From assembly GCF_023155095.1 (NCBI RefSeq), contig NZ_JAKNDA010000001.1, positions 558,001-622,000 on the forward strand: a stretch of DNA of 64,000 nt. Reading direction: 5' to 3'. This DNA comes from Idiomarina aminovorans (GTDB lineage: Bacteria; Pseudomonadota; Gammaproteobacteria; Enterobacterales; Alteromonadaceae). Of the stretch, positions 50,042 through 59,821 are shown piece after piece (positions within the stretch are counted from its first letter, which is position 1; each line of letters begins with the position of its first letter). Under the pieces are notes generated by a model. It had not been told where the DNA came from, did no database searches, and saw only the letters and a program-made list of their open reading frames with translations. The position numbers and the translations under genes were made by a program.

Positions 50042-50070
50042 GCTATAGTATTAAAAGGTAATACCCTTTA
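50042..50070 (+). promoter_or_regulatory. Promoter and operator of the toxin-antitoxin remnant
   Basis: TGCTATAGT (50041-50049) is an extended -10 element. It is followed at once by TAAAAGGTA (50052-50060), A, TACCCTTTA (50062-50070), an inverted repeat with one mismatch. The position fits an autoregulatory operator bound by the ribbon-helix-helix antitoxin. Confidence 0.5.
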
Positions 50071-50089
50071 ATATTCAGTGAAGTCAGAA

Positions 50090-50362
50090 ATGGCAACATC
50101 GGTAAAATTGAATGACGATATGAAAAAGCGCGTGCAGCATCTTGCTGATATTCGGCATCGTTCTGCGCATTGGATCATGCGTTAGGCGATTGAAGATTAT
50201 GTCGAGCGTGAAGAAAAACGGGAAACGTTCAAGCAGGATGCCCTTCATGCCTGGGATGAATATCAACGTAATGGCCTTCATCTGACCCAGAAAGAAACCG
50301 ATGAATGGCTCTCTAAACTTGAATCCGGTGACGATGCCGAGTTGCCAACGTGTCACACGTAA
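50090..50362 (+). pseudogene. CopG/RHH-type antitoxin gene with an in-frame stop
   Basis: Translation from 50090 gives MATSVKLNDDMKKRVQHLAD, then IRHRSAHWIMR, followed by TAG at 50183-50185. The same frame continues AIEDYVEREEKRETFKQDAL to a stop at 50362. The ribbon-helix-helix pattern MREAIEDYVEREE of such antitoxins shows that the TAG replaces a GAG glutamate codon. Only one base separates it from a full antitoxin, so the inactivation is recent. It overlaps the toxin remnant by 13 bases, the normal antitoxin-first order. Confidence 0.8.
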
Positions 50363-50620
50363 TCTGGTCACCCGCGGCTTTAGCGGATGTACAGCGTTTG
50401 CATGAATTTTTGCGAAGCAAGGACCCGATAGCTGCTCGTCAGGCTGTGAAAAGTATTCGCCAGAGCCTCAATTGGCCGTCCGCTCGACGACATGCCTGTA
50501 GAGTTCAGAGAATGGCTCATCGATTTTGGTCGAAGCGGCTATGTCGCACTGTACCGTTACGACGGTATTGAAACGATTATCCTCGCTGTTCGACATCAAA
50601 ATGAAGTCGGTTATTCGTAA
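50350..50620 (+). pseudogene. ParE/RelE-type toxin gene, deleted and frameshifted
   Basis: The first frame from GTG 50350 reads MSHVIWSPAALADVQRLHEF and on to KSIRQSLN. The rest of the toxin then continues in another frame as IGRPLDDMPVEFREWLIDFG, RSGYVALYRYDGIETIILAV and RHQNEVGYS, to TAA at 50618. Roughly ten residues normally lying between these parts are missing, with a frameshift at about 50470. The toxin is therefore dead, matching the broken antitoxin ahead of it. Confidence 0.82.
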
Positions 50621-50682
50621 CTCTCCCAATTCATCATTTCTGTTATCATGCCTCTATTGCAAGTTACTAGAAGAACAATTCA

Positions 50683-52599
50683 ATGAAGCTAGATTATTTG
50701 GCATTGCAGCCACAAACCAGCGAATGGCTCAAAGAGCTGCCTGCGGAACTTAAAGAAGATGCTTTAGTTGGGCAAAAACGTGCGGTTACGGCCTTGAATA
50801 ACGCGTTACGCCAGCGCGGCACGTATTCAAATGGTTATGCGTTGTTTTCAGGCGGGCTTTTAAAACGCGACCTTCTGGATGCCTATTTTGCAGATAATCG
50901 TTGGGAATTTACCTGTTGGTACGACTGGCTGTACCTGGCGAACCCGTCTGCTCCTTTACGTCCGCTGTGTGTGAATTTGCCATCTGGTACTGCTGATGCT
51001 GCAATTAAAGCTATATGGGGCTTTTTAAAACGGCCGTTAGATCAGCGTGAAGAAGCTTATATAGCGATAGTTGAACAGTTTGATACGCACAAGCTGCGCG
51101 ACTACATGCAGCAAATACGGGATAAAAAGGCAGAAGACATTCAGGGTGAGAGCCTGGCTTCCGTTTTGGTTGGACATCAGCACCCTGCCCCTTACTATTA
51201 TTGCGACCGCGTGACTGAAGAACGGCTATTTGGCCACATTGGTGTGCAATCGGTAGAAGGAACAGTCAGTTCAGAGCTGAATTTGATTGAGGCGGGCCTT
51301 TTGCATAAAGCAAACGGCGGTGTTCTGGCTATTGAAGTAGCTCAGTTGCTCGAAAATATTACACTCTGGAAGCGCTTGAAAGATGTTATCGAAGGCGGTG
51401 AATTTGAATGGCCGCGCCAGGCACCGGACTCAGGTACCGCCTTCTTTTATCGGCCTGAATCGATACCTATTAATATTAAAATTATTTTACTGGGTTCACG
51501 TAATGAGTACGCGCAACTGCGCGAGTACGACGAGGACTTTGATAACTTTTTTCCGTTTCTGGCAGACTTTCACGGGCATTATGCCACTCAGAATGAGCCG
51601 GTAGCGCCCTACTTCAATTACTTACAATATGTTTGGCAACTTGCCGATGTGTTGCCATTAAGTACGGATGGCTATTCGGCCTTACTGCGAGTTTGCGCTC
51701 GATACACCGATTACCAGCAAGAGCTGACATTGAATACCATACCGTTACTGCAACTACTTCGTGAAGCCAACGACTGCGCACTGCAGAATCAACACGCCAA
51801 AATCGATAAGGCAGCTATTGATTTAGCGCTACAGCAACAGCGTGATCGTGAAGGAAACCTTGCCGAGTTAAGTCGTCGTAGCATTTTGGAGCAACAAGTC
51901 CGAATTGATACGCATGGCCGGGCTATTGGTCAGCTTAATGGGTTAACCGTTGTGACCATGGGCGGCAGTGAGTTTGGTGAACCCGCGCGCATTACGGCGA
52001 CCATTCATTATGGTGATGGCGACATTATTGATATTGAACGAAAGTCTGATCTGTCCGGGAATATTCATACTAAAGGCGTCATGATTTTAAGCGCTTACCT
52101 GGCGAATCAGTTTGCGCGCCATGAGCCTTTGTCGGTGTCGGCAACTGTTGTATTTGAACAATCTTATTACGAAGTCGACGGCGACAGTGCTTCACTTGGC
52201 GAGCTCTGTTGTCTGATATCAGCGCTTGCCGAGCAGCCGGTTAAACAATCCCTGGCAATTACCGGAGCCGTTGATCAATTCGGCAATGTGCAGTCTATTG
52301 GCGCGGTTAATGAAAAAATTGAAGGTTATTATGCGCTTTGTGCACATCGCGGTTTAAATGGTGAGCAAGGCGTTATTATTCCGCAGTCGAATAAACACCA
52401 ATTAAATCTTAACGACGAAGTTGTTGAAGCGGTTAAAAATGGGCGGTTTCACGTGTATACCGTGGAGCATGTAGAGGAAGCACTGGAATTATTAACAGAG
52501 ACACCGATTAAAACTCTTTTTCAGAATGTCCGGGAACGCTCATTGGATAATACAGACAATGAGCAACCTCGTAGCTTTTGGCGCCGAATTTTTGGTTAA
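50683..52599 (+). CDS. Lon-family protease LonB (YcbZ-like)
   Basis: AAA-plus-related serine protease of 638 residues. The N-terminal ATPase-like part has VGQKRAVTALNNAL but a degenerate P-loop (ALFSGGLLKRDL), as in E. coli YcbZ. The C-terminal Lon protease domain has the catalytic serine at about 502 (VDGDSASLGEL) and the lysine at about 545 (AVNEKIEGYY). It is next to fabA as in E. coli. Substrates are not known from sequence. The start is 62 bases after the toxin remnant. Confidence 0.93.
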   Translation: MKLDYLALQPQTSEWLKELPAELKEDALVGQKRAVTALNNALRQRGTYSNGYALFSGGLLKRDLLDAYFADNRWEFTCWYDWLYLANPSAPLRPLCVNLPSGTADAAIKAIWGFLKRPLDQREEAYIAIVEQFDTHKLRDYMQQIRDKKAEDIQGESLASVLVGHQHPAPYYYCDRVTEERLFGHIGVQSVEGTVSSELNLIEAGLLHKANGGVLAIEVAQLLENITLWKRLKDVIEGGEFEWPRQAPDSGTAFFYRPESIPINIKIILLGSRNEYAQLREYDEDFDNFFPFLADFHGHYATQNEPVAPYFNYLQYVWQLADVLPLSTDGYSALLRVCARYTDYQQELTLNTIPLLQLLREANDCALQNQHAKIDKAAIDLALQQQRDREGNLAELSRRSILEQQVRIDTHGRAIGQLNGLTVVTMGGSEFGEPARITATIHYGDGDIIDIERKSDLSGNIHTKGVMILSAYLANQFARHEPLSVSATVVFEQSYYEVDGDSASLGELCCLISALAEQPVKQSLAITGAVDQFGNVQSIGAVNEKIEGYYALCAHRGLNGEQGVIIPQSNKHQLNLNDEVVEAVKNGRFHVYTVEHVEEALELLTETPIKTLFQNVRERSLDNTDNEQPRSFWRRIFG

Positions 52600-52621
52600 A
52601 AACAAACTTGTCGGATTTGTT

Positions 52622-52641
52622 TAGCGTACAGTTGTACGCTA
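52622..52641. promoter_or_regulatory. FabR-type operator upstream of fabA
   Basis: TAGCGTACA (52622-52630), GT, TGTACGCTA (52633-52641) is a perfect palindrome matching the FabR recognition pattern AGCGTACA-NN-TGTACGCT known for E. coli fabA and fabB. It lies 40 bases before the fabA ATG, where it can repress unsaturated fatty-acid synthesis. Confidence 0.85.
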
Positions 52642-52680
52642 GACTAAGCCCTAGTTTTTTAACAATTAATTAGGGTATTT

Positions 52681-53193
52681 ATGAATCAGTCGAGCTTTAC
52701 TCGTGAAGAACTTCTTGCTTGTAGTCGTGGCGAAATGTTTGGTCCTGGTAACAGTAAATTACCGGCACCTAATATGTTGATGATGGATCGCATCATTGAA
52801 ATTAACGAAAATGGTGGTTCTGACGGTAAAGGCTTTATTCACGCAGAGCTCGATATCCACCCTGACCTCTGGTTTTTTGATTGCCACTTTAAAGGTGATC
52901 CGGTTATGCCGGGTTGTTTGGGTCTTGATGCTATGTGGCAGTTGCTTGGCTTCCATTTAGGCTGGTCCGGTGGTCCTGGCCGTGGTCGCGCGTTAGGCGT
53001 TGGTGAAGTAAAATTTACGGGACAAATACTGCCTGAACACAAAAAAGTCAGCTACTTCATTGATATGACGCGAGTCATTAAGCGCAGATTGTTCATGGGC
53101 GTTGGTAATGGTCGTGTAGAAGTGGACGGCCGTGAAATTTACACGGCTAAAGATCTAAAAGTAGGTTTATTCACTGATACTTCTACTTTTTAA
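52681..53193 (+). CDS. fabA: 3-hydroxydecanoyl-ACP dehydratase/isomerase FabA
   Basis: Dehydrates 3-hydroxydecanoyl-ACP and isomerises the double bond, starting unsaturated fatty-acid synthesis. In the 170 residues the active-site histidine H69 ([14 protein letters not shown]) and aspartate D83 ([11 protein letters not shown]) are in place. TTAGGG precedes the ATG. A FabR box controls it and a strong terminator follows. Partner fabB is not in the window. Confidence 0.96.
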   Translation: MNQSSFTREELLACSRGEMFGPGNSKLPAPNMLMMDRIIEINENGGSDGKGFIHAELDIHPDLWFFDCHFKGDPVMPGCLGLDAMWQLLGFHLGWSGGPGRGRALGVGEVKFTGQILPEHKKVSYFIDMTRVIKRRLFMGVGNGRVEVDGREIYTAKDLKVGLFTDTSTF

Positions 53194-53205
53194 CTAGCTA
53201 CAAAA

Positions 53206-53233
53206 AAACGCCGATGTTTTACTATCGGCGTTT
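53206..53233. terminator. Bidirectional terminator between fabA and rmf
   Basis: AAACGCCGAT (53206-53215) pairs with ATCGGCGTTT (53224-53233). Seven A before it give a long T-run on the minus strand, so it is strongest for rmf. Confidence 0.9.
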
Positions 53234-53260
53234 CAATTATTTTTCTACTACTTATGACAA

Positions 53261-53437
53261 CTAGCGGAATAAGCCGGTATTTCTGGCCTCCATTGCATCT
53301 CGCCAACCTCCCAACCAATGGGATCGAAAATCATCTTGAGTTTGATAAGGACAGTTATCTTTTGAGCGGCCATGCAAACCAGCCTTAAAGCCTTGAGTAT
53401 GTGCTCTTTCAAAGCGGTCACGCTTCTGTCTTTTCAT
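53261..53437 (-). CDS. rmf: Ribosome modulation factor
   Basis: Small basic protein that dimerises 70S ribosomes into inactive 100S particles in stationary phase. The 58 residues begin MKRQKRDRFERAHTQGFKAG and contain the family blocks GRSKDNCPYQ and SHWLGGWRDAME. GAGGG lies eight bases ahead of the ATG. Same neighbourhood as in E. coli (rmf-fabA-ycbZ). Confidence 0.95.
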   Translation of the reverse strand: MKRQKRDRFERAHTQGFKAGLHGRSKDNCPYQTQDDFRSHWLGGWRDAMEARNTGLFR

Positions 53438-53543
53438 AAGTCTATCCCTCGCCTGTTATTCACAGATTATTATTTAGAGAGTTGAGGCTCATATTTTCTG
53501 CCTCATTACTATTAATAGACTTATTTCAGGAGAGTTCAATTGT

Positions 53544-53602
53544 AAAAGTAGCACAGTATCCATTGACTTTTTTTAACGAATTGAAACTGTGCTACTTTTT
53601 TA
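53544..53602. terminator. 14-bp inverted repeat between rmf and the DUF3466 gene
   Basis: AAAAGTAGCACAGT (53544-53557) and ACTGTGCTACTTTT (53586-53599) are perfect complements separated by 28 bases. The minus strand ends in T4 and the plus strand in T6. It begins 14 bases past the DUF3466 stop and most likely ends that transcript before the rmf promoter, but the large loop is unusual. Confidence 0.6.
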
Positions 53603-53613
53603 TAGGGCAGTTA

Positions 53614-55359
53614 TTATGATTTTTTAGTCTTAAGAAGGGTCCTTCTGCGTATTGCGGTAATAAGCAAGCCCAGAGCACTCAAACCTAATATTGAACCAAG
53701 TCCTGCGGCTGCACCGCTGCGTTCAACTGGCTCTTCATCATTGGTACAGTTATTGAGTTCACCTTCAATAGGATCCAGTTTGATATTGACCAGAATTTCA
53801 CGAGTCTGGGCTTCACCTTCTTCGTCGGTATATTCGTCAGTTTTAAGCGCTGCGGCGATAATTTCACCATTTTCGTTGATATCGCTGGCATCAACGATAT
53901 TGTATTCGCTGTCGCAGCTAATGGTGTTGTTCAGGTTGATAATTTGTGGGGTTTCGGCACTCATATTGTAATAAAAACCGGCACGCGCACGAACCTGAGA
54001 CAGTGTCGGGTCAACCTCAGCGGTTCCTACCATCTCACCGTTATCATTAATACTGCGTACCACCGTTGATGAGCCATTAAAGAAACTATCAAGAACAGTC
54101 AGTTCACCCGCGTCAACATCGTAATAAAAACCGTAACTGCGCAATGTTCCGACAGGGCGTTTAGTAAGATGACCAACGGCAATATTGGAGTCATTAATAT
54201 CGGTTGCGGCACCCCATAAATAAACAGGGTCTTCAGTCACGGGCAAGGCTTCTTCATTTTTAAATATAGCCGGCATACGGATCGCACCGCGTTCAGGGTG
54301 GTACGTCCAGCTTTGTCCTACGGCAATATTGTTGTTATTAATTGCGTAAGCGTAGCTGGAAAAGTCGTTGTCATCGTCGCTTTTTCTTTCTTCCAGAGTT
54401 GGCAGTTCAACTTGACTAATTATGTCGCCGTTGGCATCGAATTGCCATAACTTTGCACGAATGTCATAAATAGAGCGGCCTGCATTATAACCTGAGCGCG
54501 GACGGTTAAAACGAGACCGGCGGTTGGTAAAGGATGCAAGATTAGATGCATCGGCATTCTGTAAATTTCTCCAGATACCCCAGACACAAGCTTCCAGAGG
54601 TTCAGATTGACGAGCCACCTCGGGGTCTTCACAGGTTTCTTCTATTCGGGTTATCGCTGCAGGGCTTAATGCAAAACTTTCATAACCGGCGGCAAGTCCA
54701 CTATCATTAATATCGAAAATGGCACTCTCGCCTCCCAAATAGTCAGTTGCCTCAGGTTCGACTAAAGTAGACTCACCATTATTAAACCAGATACCGCGAG
54801 TTAAAAACTCAGAAACAAAATATTCTTCAGTGACAGTTTCATCTTCAGAATTGGTATATTCATGCTCGATAAGCGCGTACGGCGCACTGGTTACACCTAC
54901 GGCTGTGTTTGCATTATTGATTGAATATAAAAAACTATCGATGCTGTTTTCCAGTTGGCCGGCTGTTGCTGATACAGCGTTAACTTCGCTACTGGCTCCG
55001 TTATAAATGAAAGCCTGGTTTAACCCAATTCGCTGAGCCTGAAGGCTGCTATTTGCATAATTACCAAGGTTTTCAACAATAAACTCATACTGAGCAATTG
55101 TAAGTTGTTCATCTGCTTCTGGATCAAAACCTATCTGTGTCAGTAACCGTTCTGGAACCTCAGAAAAATCAATTTCTACATTCTCTGGAAAACGTGCCAC
55201 ACCAACTATTTGTCCACCCGCATTAATGCTTTGCGGAACACTGCTTCGATAGTTATTCAACGTTTCTATAGTTTCAACATTGTAGGTGTCAGCTGCAGAA
55301 GCAAAAGACAATGTTGAAATAACGGCTACAGTAAGTGACTTCATTGTAAATGATTTCAT
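53614..55359 (-). CDS. DUF3466 HAF-repeat surface/secreted protein
   Basis: Acidic 581-residue exported protein. A signal peptide (about 1-22, cut near SASA-AD) leads to a body of repeated INxxGxxVG motifs: SINAGGQIVGVA, INNANTAVGV, INDSGLAAGY, INNNNIAVGQ, INDSNIAVGH, INDNGEMVGT and INENGEIIAA. These are HAF-type extracellular repeats. The C-terminus has a short hydrophobic helix (GLGSILGLSALGLLITAI) and RRR, resembling GlyGly-CTERM sorting tails cut by rhombosortase. A second ATG at codon 6 is possible. It starts three bases after uup on the same strand. Function unknown. Confidence 0.88.
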   Translation of the reverse strand: MKSFTMKSLTVAVISTLSFASAADTYNVETIETLNNYRSSVPQSINAGGQIVGVARFPENVEIDFSEVPERLLTQIGFDPEADEQLTIAQYEFIVENLGNYANSSLQAQRIGLNQAFIYNGASSEVNAVSATAGQLENSIDSFLYSINNANTAVGVTSAPYALIEHEYTNSEDETVTEEYFVSEFLTRGIWFNNGESTLVEPEATDYLGGESAIFDINDSGLAAGYESFALSPAAITRIEETCEDPEVARQSEPLEACVWGIWRNLQNADASNLASFTNRRSRFNRPRSGYNAGRSIYDIRAKLWQFDANGDIISQVELPTLEERKSDDDNDFSSYAYAINNNNIAVGQSWTYHPERGAIRMPAIFKNEEALPVTEDPVYLWGAATDINDSNIAVGHLTKRPVGTLRSYGFYYDVDAGELTVLDSFFNGSSTVVRSINDNGEMVGTAEVDPTLSQVRARAGFYYNMSAETPQIINLNNTISCDSEYNIVDASDINENGEIIAAALKTDEYTDEEGEAQTREILVNIKLDPIEGELNNCTNDEEPVERSGAAAGLGSILGLSALGLLITAIRRRTLLKTKKS

Positions 55360-55362
55360 TAA

Positions 55363-57309
55363 CTAACTACTCTGTTCTGATAAGTTTTCCAGTTCTTCCC
55401 AACGTTCCAGATCTTGCATCAACTGTCCTTCAATTTCGGCAATTTGACTCATTACTGGTTCAGTTTTTTCTAATGGCTGTTCGAAGAACCCCGGTTCATT
55501 CATTAACTGTTGTAATTCTTCAAGTTTTGCTTCTTTTTCAGCAATAACTTTTGGTAACTGTTCTAGTTCGCGTTGCCGTTTATAGGATAACTTCTTCCTT
55601 GGCTTGTCTGAACCTTTGTCGGTTGTTTTCTGCTTGTTTTGCGAAGTTTTGTGGCTGTCAGACTCTTTATCTGCCGAATTGGTTCCGCTACTTTGGAATG
55701 AATTTTCTGCTTTAGCCGTTAAATAGTGGTTCAGTTCGGTAAAACCGCCTATTATCTCAGTAATAACGCCCTCACCTTCAAAGTAAAGCACGCTGGTTGC
55801 AGTATTGTCGACAAACTCTCTATCGTGACTGACCAGTAAAACGGTCCCCTGGTAATTGGCTACAATTTGTTCAAGCAATTCTAATGTTTCGATATCCAGA
55901 TCGTTAGTAGGCTCATCAAGCACTAAAATATTACTGGGCTTCAGCAATATTTTAGCAAGTAACGCCCTGTTTCTTTCACCGCCAGACAACGCTCTGACTG
56001 GTGTTCGAGACTGTTTGGGTGAAAACAGGAAGTCCTGCAAATAACTCAAAATATGGCGGCTTCGGCCCTGAAACTCGATATCTTGTTTGCCGTCACCAAC
56101 ATTATCCATAACCGTTTGTTCTGGGTCCAGCTGCGCCCGGTGTTGATCGAAATAAGCGACTTTTAGGTTAGTTCCAAGCTCGACTTTTCCGCTATCGACA
56201 TCCTGCATACCAAGAATGACTTTAATTAACGTACTTTTACCACAACCGTTAGGACCGACAAAGGCTACCTTGTCGCCCCGCATCAGCAATAAATCAAGAT
56301 TATTCATAATGGGCTTTTCAGCAAAGCGTAAAGCCATGTTCTCGCCTTCAAAGACCTTTTTCCCGGAACGCGAAGACTCGTTCACAGACAGGTTTGCCTT
56401 ACCCTGAAGCTCGCGTCGCTGCTGACGTTGCTTTCGTAGGTCCTGAAGCGCACGCACCCGGCCTTCGTTACGAGTACGACGAGCTTTAATTCCCTGGCGA
56501 ACCCAGGTTTCCTCAGCCGCAAGTTTCTTATCAAACTCGGCATTATGGCTTGCCTCAACTTCCAAAGCTTCCTGCTTTTTCTGTAAATACGTATCATAGC
56601 TACCCGGGTAGCTGGTTAAGTGTCCCCGATCTAAATCGATAATCCGTGTTGCCAAACGACGGATAAATGCCCTGTCATGGCTAATAAATAGAACAGCTCC
56701 TGAAAAATTGACAATTTGTTCTTCTAACCAACGCACCATTTCAATATCCAAATGGTTAGTCGGCTCGTCTAACAAGAGTATCTCCGGGTCAACAACTAAA
56801 GCGCGTGCCAGAGCAACCCGGCGTAACCAGCCCCCTGACAAATCCGCCATAGTTTCATCGGCGGGCAATTGTAGTTGAGTCAAAACCTGTTCAATACGAG
56901 TGTTAACCTGCCAGCCATTAATGGCATCAAGTTGATTCTGCAGCTTATCCATTTCATCAAGGGTTGCGCTGCTGAGAGAGTCGGTAAGACTGGCAGACAG
57001 CTCGTGATAACGGGCCAATGCTTTGCCTGATTCAGCAAGTGCTTCAGCAACGTAGTCGAATACTCGTTGCTCCGACTGCTTGGGAGGGTCTTGTGGCAAG
57101 CGGGTTACTTTCGTACTACCAACCCATTGTATTTGTCCGGAATCTAACACGACTTCGTTATCTATGGCTTTCAGAAAGGTTGATTTACCAGCGCCGTTAC
57201 GGCCGACTAAACAGACTCGTTCACCGGCTTCAATAGTAAAGTCAACACCATCTAAAATGGCATCTGCGCCAAAAGCCAAGTGTGCATTTTGTACACGTAA
57301 TAAACTCAT
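55363..57309 (-). CDS. uup: ABC-F ATPase Uup
   Basis: Soluble tandem ABC ATPase without membrane domain; Uup affects transposon excision and ribosome function. The 648 residues carry Walker A motifs GRNGAGKS (about 37-44) and GPNGCGKS, signatures LSGGWLRR and LSGGERNR, and a C-terminal coiled-coil (QLPKVIAEKEAKLEELQQL) that binds DNA or RNA in Uup. It is flanked by rlmKL upstream, as in E. coli. Confidence 0.94.
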   Translation of the reverse strand: MSLLRVQNAHLAFGADAILDGVDFTIEAGERVCLVGRNGAGKSTFLKAIDNEVVLDSGQIQWVGSTKVTRLPQDPPKQSEQRVFDYVAEALAESGKALARYHELSASLTDSLSSATLDEMDKLQNQLDAINGWQVNTRIEQVLTQLQLPADETMADLSGGWLRRVALARALVVDPEILLLDEPTNHLDIEMVRWLEEQIVNFSGAVLFISHDRAFIRRLATRIIDLDRGHLTSYPGSYDTYLQKKQEALEVEASHNAEFDKKLAAEETWVRQGIKARRTRNEGRVRALQDLRKQRQQRRELQGKANLSVNESSRSGKKVFEGENMALRFAEKPIMNNLDLLLMRGDKVAFVGPNGCGKSTLIKVILGMQDVDSGKVELGTNLKVAYFDQHRAQLDPEQTVMDNVGDGKQDIEFQGRSRHILSYLQDFLFSPKQSRTPVRALSGGERNRALLAKILLKPSNILVLDEPTNDLDIETLELLEQIVANYQGTVLLVSHDREFVDNTATSVLYFEGEGVITEIIGGFTELNHYLTAKAENSFQSSGTNSADKESDSHKTSQNKQKTTDKGSDKPRKKLSYKRQRELEQLPKVIAEKEAKLEELQQLMNEPGFFEQPLEKTEPVMSQIAEIEGQLMQDLERWEELENLSEQSS

Positions 57310-57545
57310 TGCTCAACAAACTCCAGCAATTGATTAGCGTCAAAAGGCCAACGCAATTCAGCGTCGTCCTTTGCTCGAATAAATACTGGTACTAGCCAGC
57401 CATACTCATCTTGCAGTTCCTGCTGTTCGGCAATGTCTACTACCCCAAGTTCCACGGGCTCATCAAGCGACAGAGAGTGCAGTAATTGGATAGCTTGAGT
57501 ACAAAGCGGACAATTTGGTTTTATTAGCAAATAAAAATCCGACAT
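57306..57545 (-). CDS. Glutaredoxin-like protein (DUF836 type)
   Basis: A 79-residue thioredoxin-fold protein with the redox motif CPLC at 12-15 and the cis-proline segment WLVPVFIR. It overlaps uup by four bases and lies three bases after rlmKL, so the three are cotranscribed. Its partner is unknown. Confidence 0.88.
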   Translation of the reverse strand: MSDFYLLIKPNCPLCTQAIQLLHSLSLDEPVELGVVDIAEQQELQDEYGWLVPVFIRAKDDAELRWPFDANQLLEFVEQ

Positions 57546-57548
57546 TAA

Positions 57549-59663
57549 TTACACCCGTGAAATAATAAAATAGTGATGAATGCCTTTATGACGTTTAAAG
57601 TCCTCCGGTATGGATGCCTGAGTCTGGTCATTGACCTCAAGTCCGGCTTTATCCAGCCTTTCCGTGTCTATTTTGAATTTTTTCCTGTTATTAGAGAACA
57701 GAATAACACCATCCTCTTTCAGCATTCCTGTCGCGGTTTTTATCAAGCCGACGTGATCGCGCTGGATATCCAGAGTACCGCTCATCCGTTTTGAGTTACT
57801 GAAAGTCGGTGGATCAAGAAAAATAACGTCAAACAGTTGTTTCCCCCGTTGCTCACGCATCCAGCTAAAACAATCTGCCTGGATAAACTCATAATCACCT
57901 CTTAAGCGGTTCAAAGCAAAGTTACGCTCGCCCCACTTGAGGTAGGTCTTAGACATATCAACCGAAACGACACGAGCGGCTCCTGCTTTGGCCGCCTGAA
58001 CTGACGCGGTACAGGTATAAGCAAACAGGTTAAGCACATCCAGCTCTTCGCACTTGTCCAACAACTCTTTACGCACCAGCCTGTGGTCCATAAATAAGCC
58101 GGTATCAAGGTAGTCGGTTAAGTTAACTTCAAACTTGGCGCCGTATTCATTAACCGTTAACACCGTGCTTTCCTGCGACTGTTTTTCATATTGCTGTTTA
58201 CCGCTTTGGCGCTGTCGGCGTTTTAAAATGATTTTATCTTCTGAAACCGGCAAAGCAGAACTCAACGATTCCAGCATGAACCACAAACGATCGTTTGCAA
58301 TGCCTTCAGGGATGTCTTTGGGGGCTGCGTACTCTTGTACAACCACGTAATCCTGATAGATATCGATAGCGGCGTTGTATTCTGGGATGTCAGCGTCATA
58401 AACTCGCCAACAATCCAGCCCTTCTTTGCTTGCCCACTTGCTTATTTTTTCGTAATTCTTTTTTACCCGGTTAACAAGGTCGTCAGCTTGACTCTCTGCA
58501 AAGTCAGGTTGCTCTTTAGTTAAGTCATAAAGTGCCAGATTAACTGGTATTGCGCCATTCAATAATGGGTATTTCTTATGGCTACGCAGTTTCAGACGTT
58601 TCAGTAACTGCTCGTCTCCTGCCAATACGGCGATATGCCAATTATGGAAAGTGTCTTTTAGCTGCCGGCCAAAACGGCGATACAACAGTAAAGTTTCGAC
58701 CGCTTCACCCAAACGCTCACCGTACGGTGGATTACAGACTAATAAACCACTTTCTGCCGGAGCGTCGCAGTTTGTAGCATCTGCAACCTCAAACTCTAAA
58801 ACGTCGTGTAATAATACACGTTTGGCGTTATCTTTAGCTTTAGCCACCAAATGGGGATTGTTGTCAGAGCCTTTTAACTGGCCTTTAAAGTTGTTTTTAC
58901 CCACTTTAAAGCGCTGCTCAGCCTGTTCTAATACCTCATGCCACAGTTGTGGGGAATGTTCATGCCAAAACAAAAAACCCCAGTGGGCCCGGTTCAGACC
59001 CGGCGCATGATCCATTGCCATCATGGCCGCTTCTATTACTAACGTACCCGAGCCACAGAAGGGGTCAAAAACAACCGGCTGACTTTTCTGTAATTCTGTG
59101 TCTATTCCTGCGCGGACCAATATGGCAGCCGCTAAGGTTTCTCGTAATGGCGCTTCACCTTGCTGCAGCCGGTATCCCCTTTTGTGCATACCCTCGCCGC
59201 TAAAATCTAATGACCAGGTTAGCTTGTCTTTGTGCACGCGCACTGCAATGCGAACGTCGGGATCTTGCTTATCAATACTTGGACGTTCAAACCCGTTATT
59301 GCGAAAATTATCAACAATACAGTCTTTTACTAACTGAGCACCAAACTGGGTATGGCGAATGTCGTCGTTACCACCGGAGAAATCAACCACGAAAGTTCTG
59401 TTCGCATCAAAAACTGTACTCCAGGAAAACTGGGTCAGTGCCAGTTTAATTTCATCCAGACTGGTGATTTCCTTCTCGCCCAGTTGCAACAGCATGCGGC
59501 TTGCCATTCTGGACCACATAGCCACTGTATAAGCTTGCTGCAAATCGGCCTCGATATAGCAACCCGCCAGAGTTTGCTTAACGTGACTTAAATTAAATTC
59601 TTGCAACTCATCGAACAAAAGCCCTTCAAGGCCTTTGGAGCACGCAATAAAAAAACGATACAT
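57549..59663 (-). CDS. rlmL: Bifunctional 23S rRNA methyltransferase RlmKL
   Basis: Fusion of RlmL (m2G2445) and RlmK (m7G2069) activities, 704 residues. The N-terminal THUMP domain is followed by the first methyltransferase with [15 protein letters not shown] and [10 protein letters not shown]. The second methyltransferase has [21 protein letters not shown] and [13 protein letters not shown]. Size and order match E. coli RlmKL. Confidence 0.95.
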   Translation of the reverse strand: MYRFFIACSKGLEGLLFDELQEFNLSHVKQTLAGCYIEADLQQAYTVAMWSRMASRMLLQLGEKEITSLDEIKLALTQFSWSTVFDANRTFVVDFSGGNDDIRHTQFGAQLVKDCIVDNFRNNGFERPSIDKQDPDVRIAVRVHKDKLTWSLDFSGEGMHKRGYRLQQGEAPLRETLAAAILVRAGIDTELQKSQPVVFDPFCGSGTLVIEAAMMAMDHAPGLNRAHWGFLFWHEHSPQLWHEVLEQAEQRFKVGKNNFKGQLKGSDNNPHLVAKAKDNAKRVLLHDVLEFEVADATNCDAPAESGLLVCNPPYGERLGEAVETLLLYRRFGRQLKDTFHNWHIAVLAGDEQLLKRLKLRSHKKYPLLNGAIPVNLALYDLTKEQPDFAESQADDLVNRVKKNYEKISKWASKEGLDCWRVYDADIPEYNAAIDIYQDYVVVQEYAAPKDIPEGIANDRLWFMLESLSSALPVSEDKIILKRRQRQSGKQQYEKQSQESTVLTVNEYGAKFEVNLTDYLDTGLFMDHRLVRKELLDKCEELDVLNLFAYTCTASVQAAKAGAARVVSVDMSKTYLKWGERNFALNRLRGDYEFIQADCFSWMREQRGKQLFDVIFLDPPTFSNSKRMSGTLDIQRDHVGLIKTATGMLKEDGVILFSNNRKKFKIDTERLDKAGLEVNDQTQASIPEDFKRHKGIHHYFIISRV

Positions 59664-59821
59664 AGAAACTTCGCCTAAAAAATTAAGAGGACAATTATAA
59701 CGGAGAGCTTAGTGGCTGTCTGTAATTCCAGCAGAAATAAGGAAATTACAAAAGAAGCGATTAATAAATCAGCAGTTAAACGGTTTTTGTATAAATACTG
59801 TGCGAGTGATTTAAATAAAGC
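59664..59821. other. Gap between rlmKL and the tRNA gene
   Basis: About 160 AT-rich bases between the divergent rlmKL start and the tRNA promoter. I see no supported ORF and no clear operator in it. Confidence 0.4.

Noticed and set aside
59780-59800. LexA-like sequence TTGTATAAATACTGTG
   Set aside because: Only a loose match to the CTG-N10-CAG pattern and not next to a damage-response gene.
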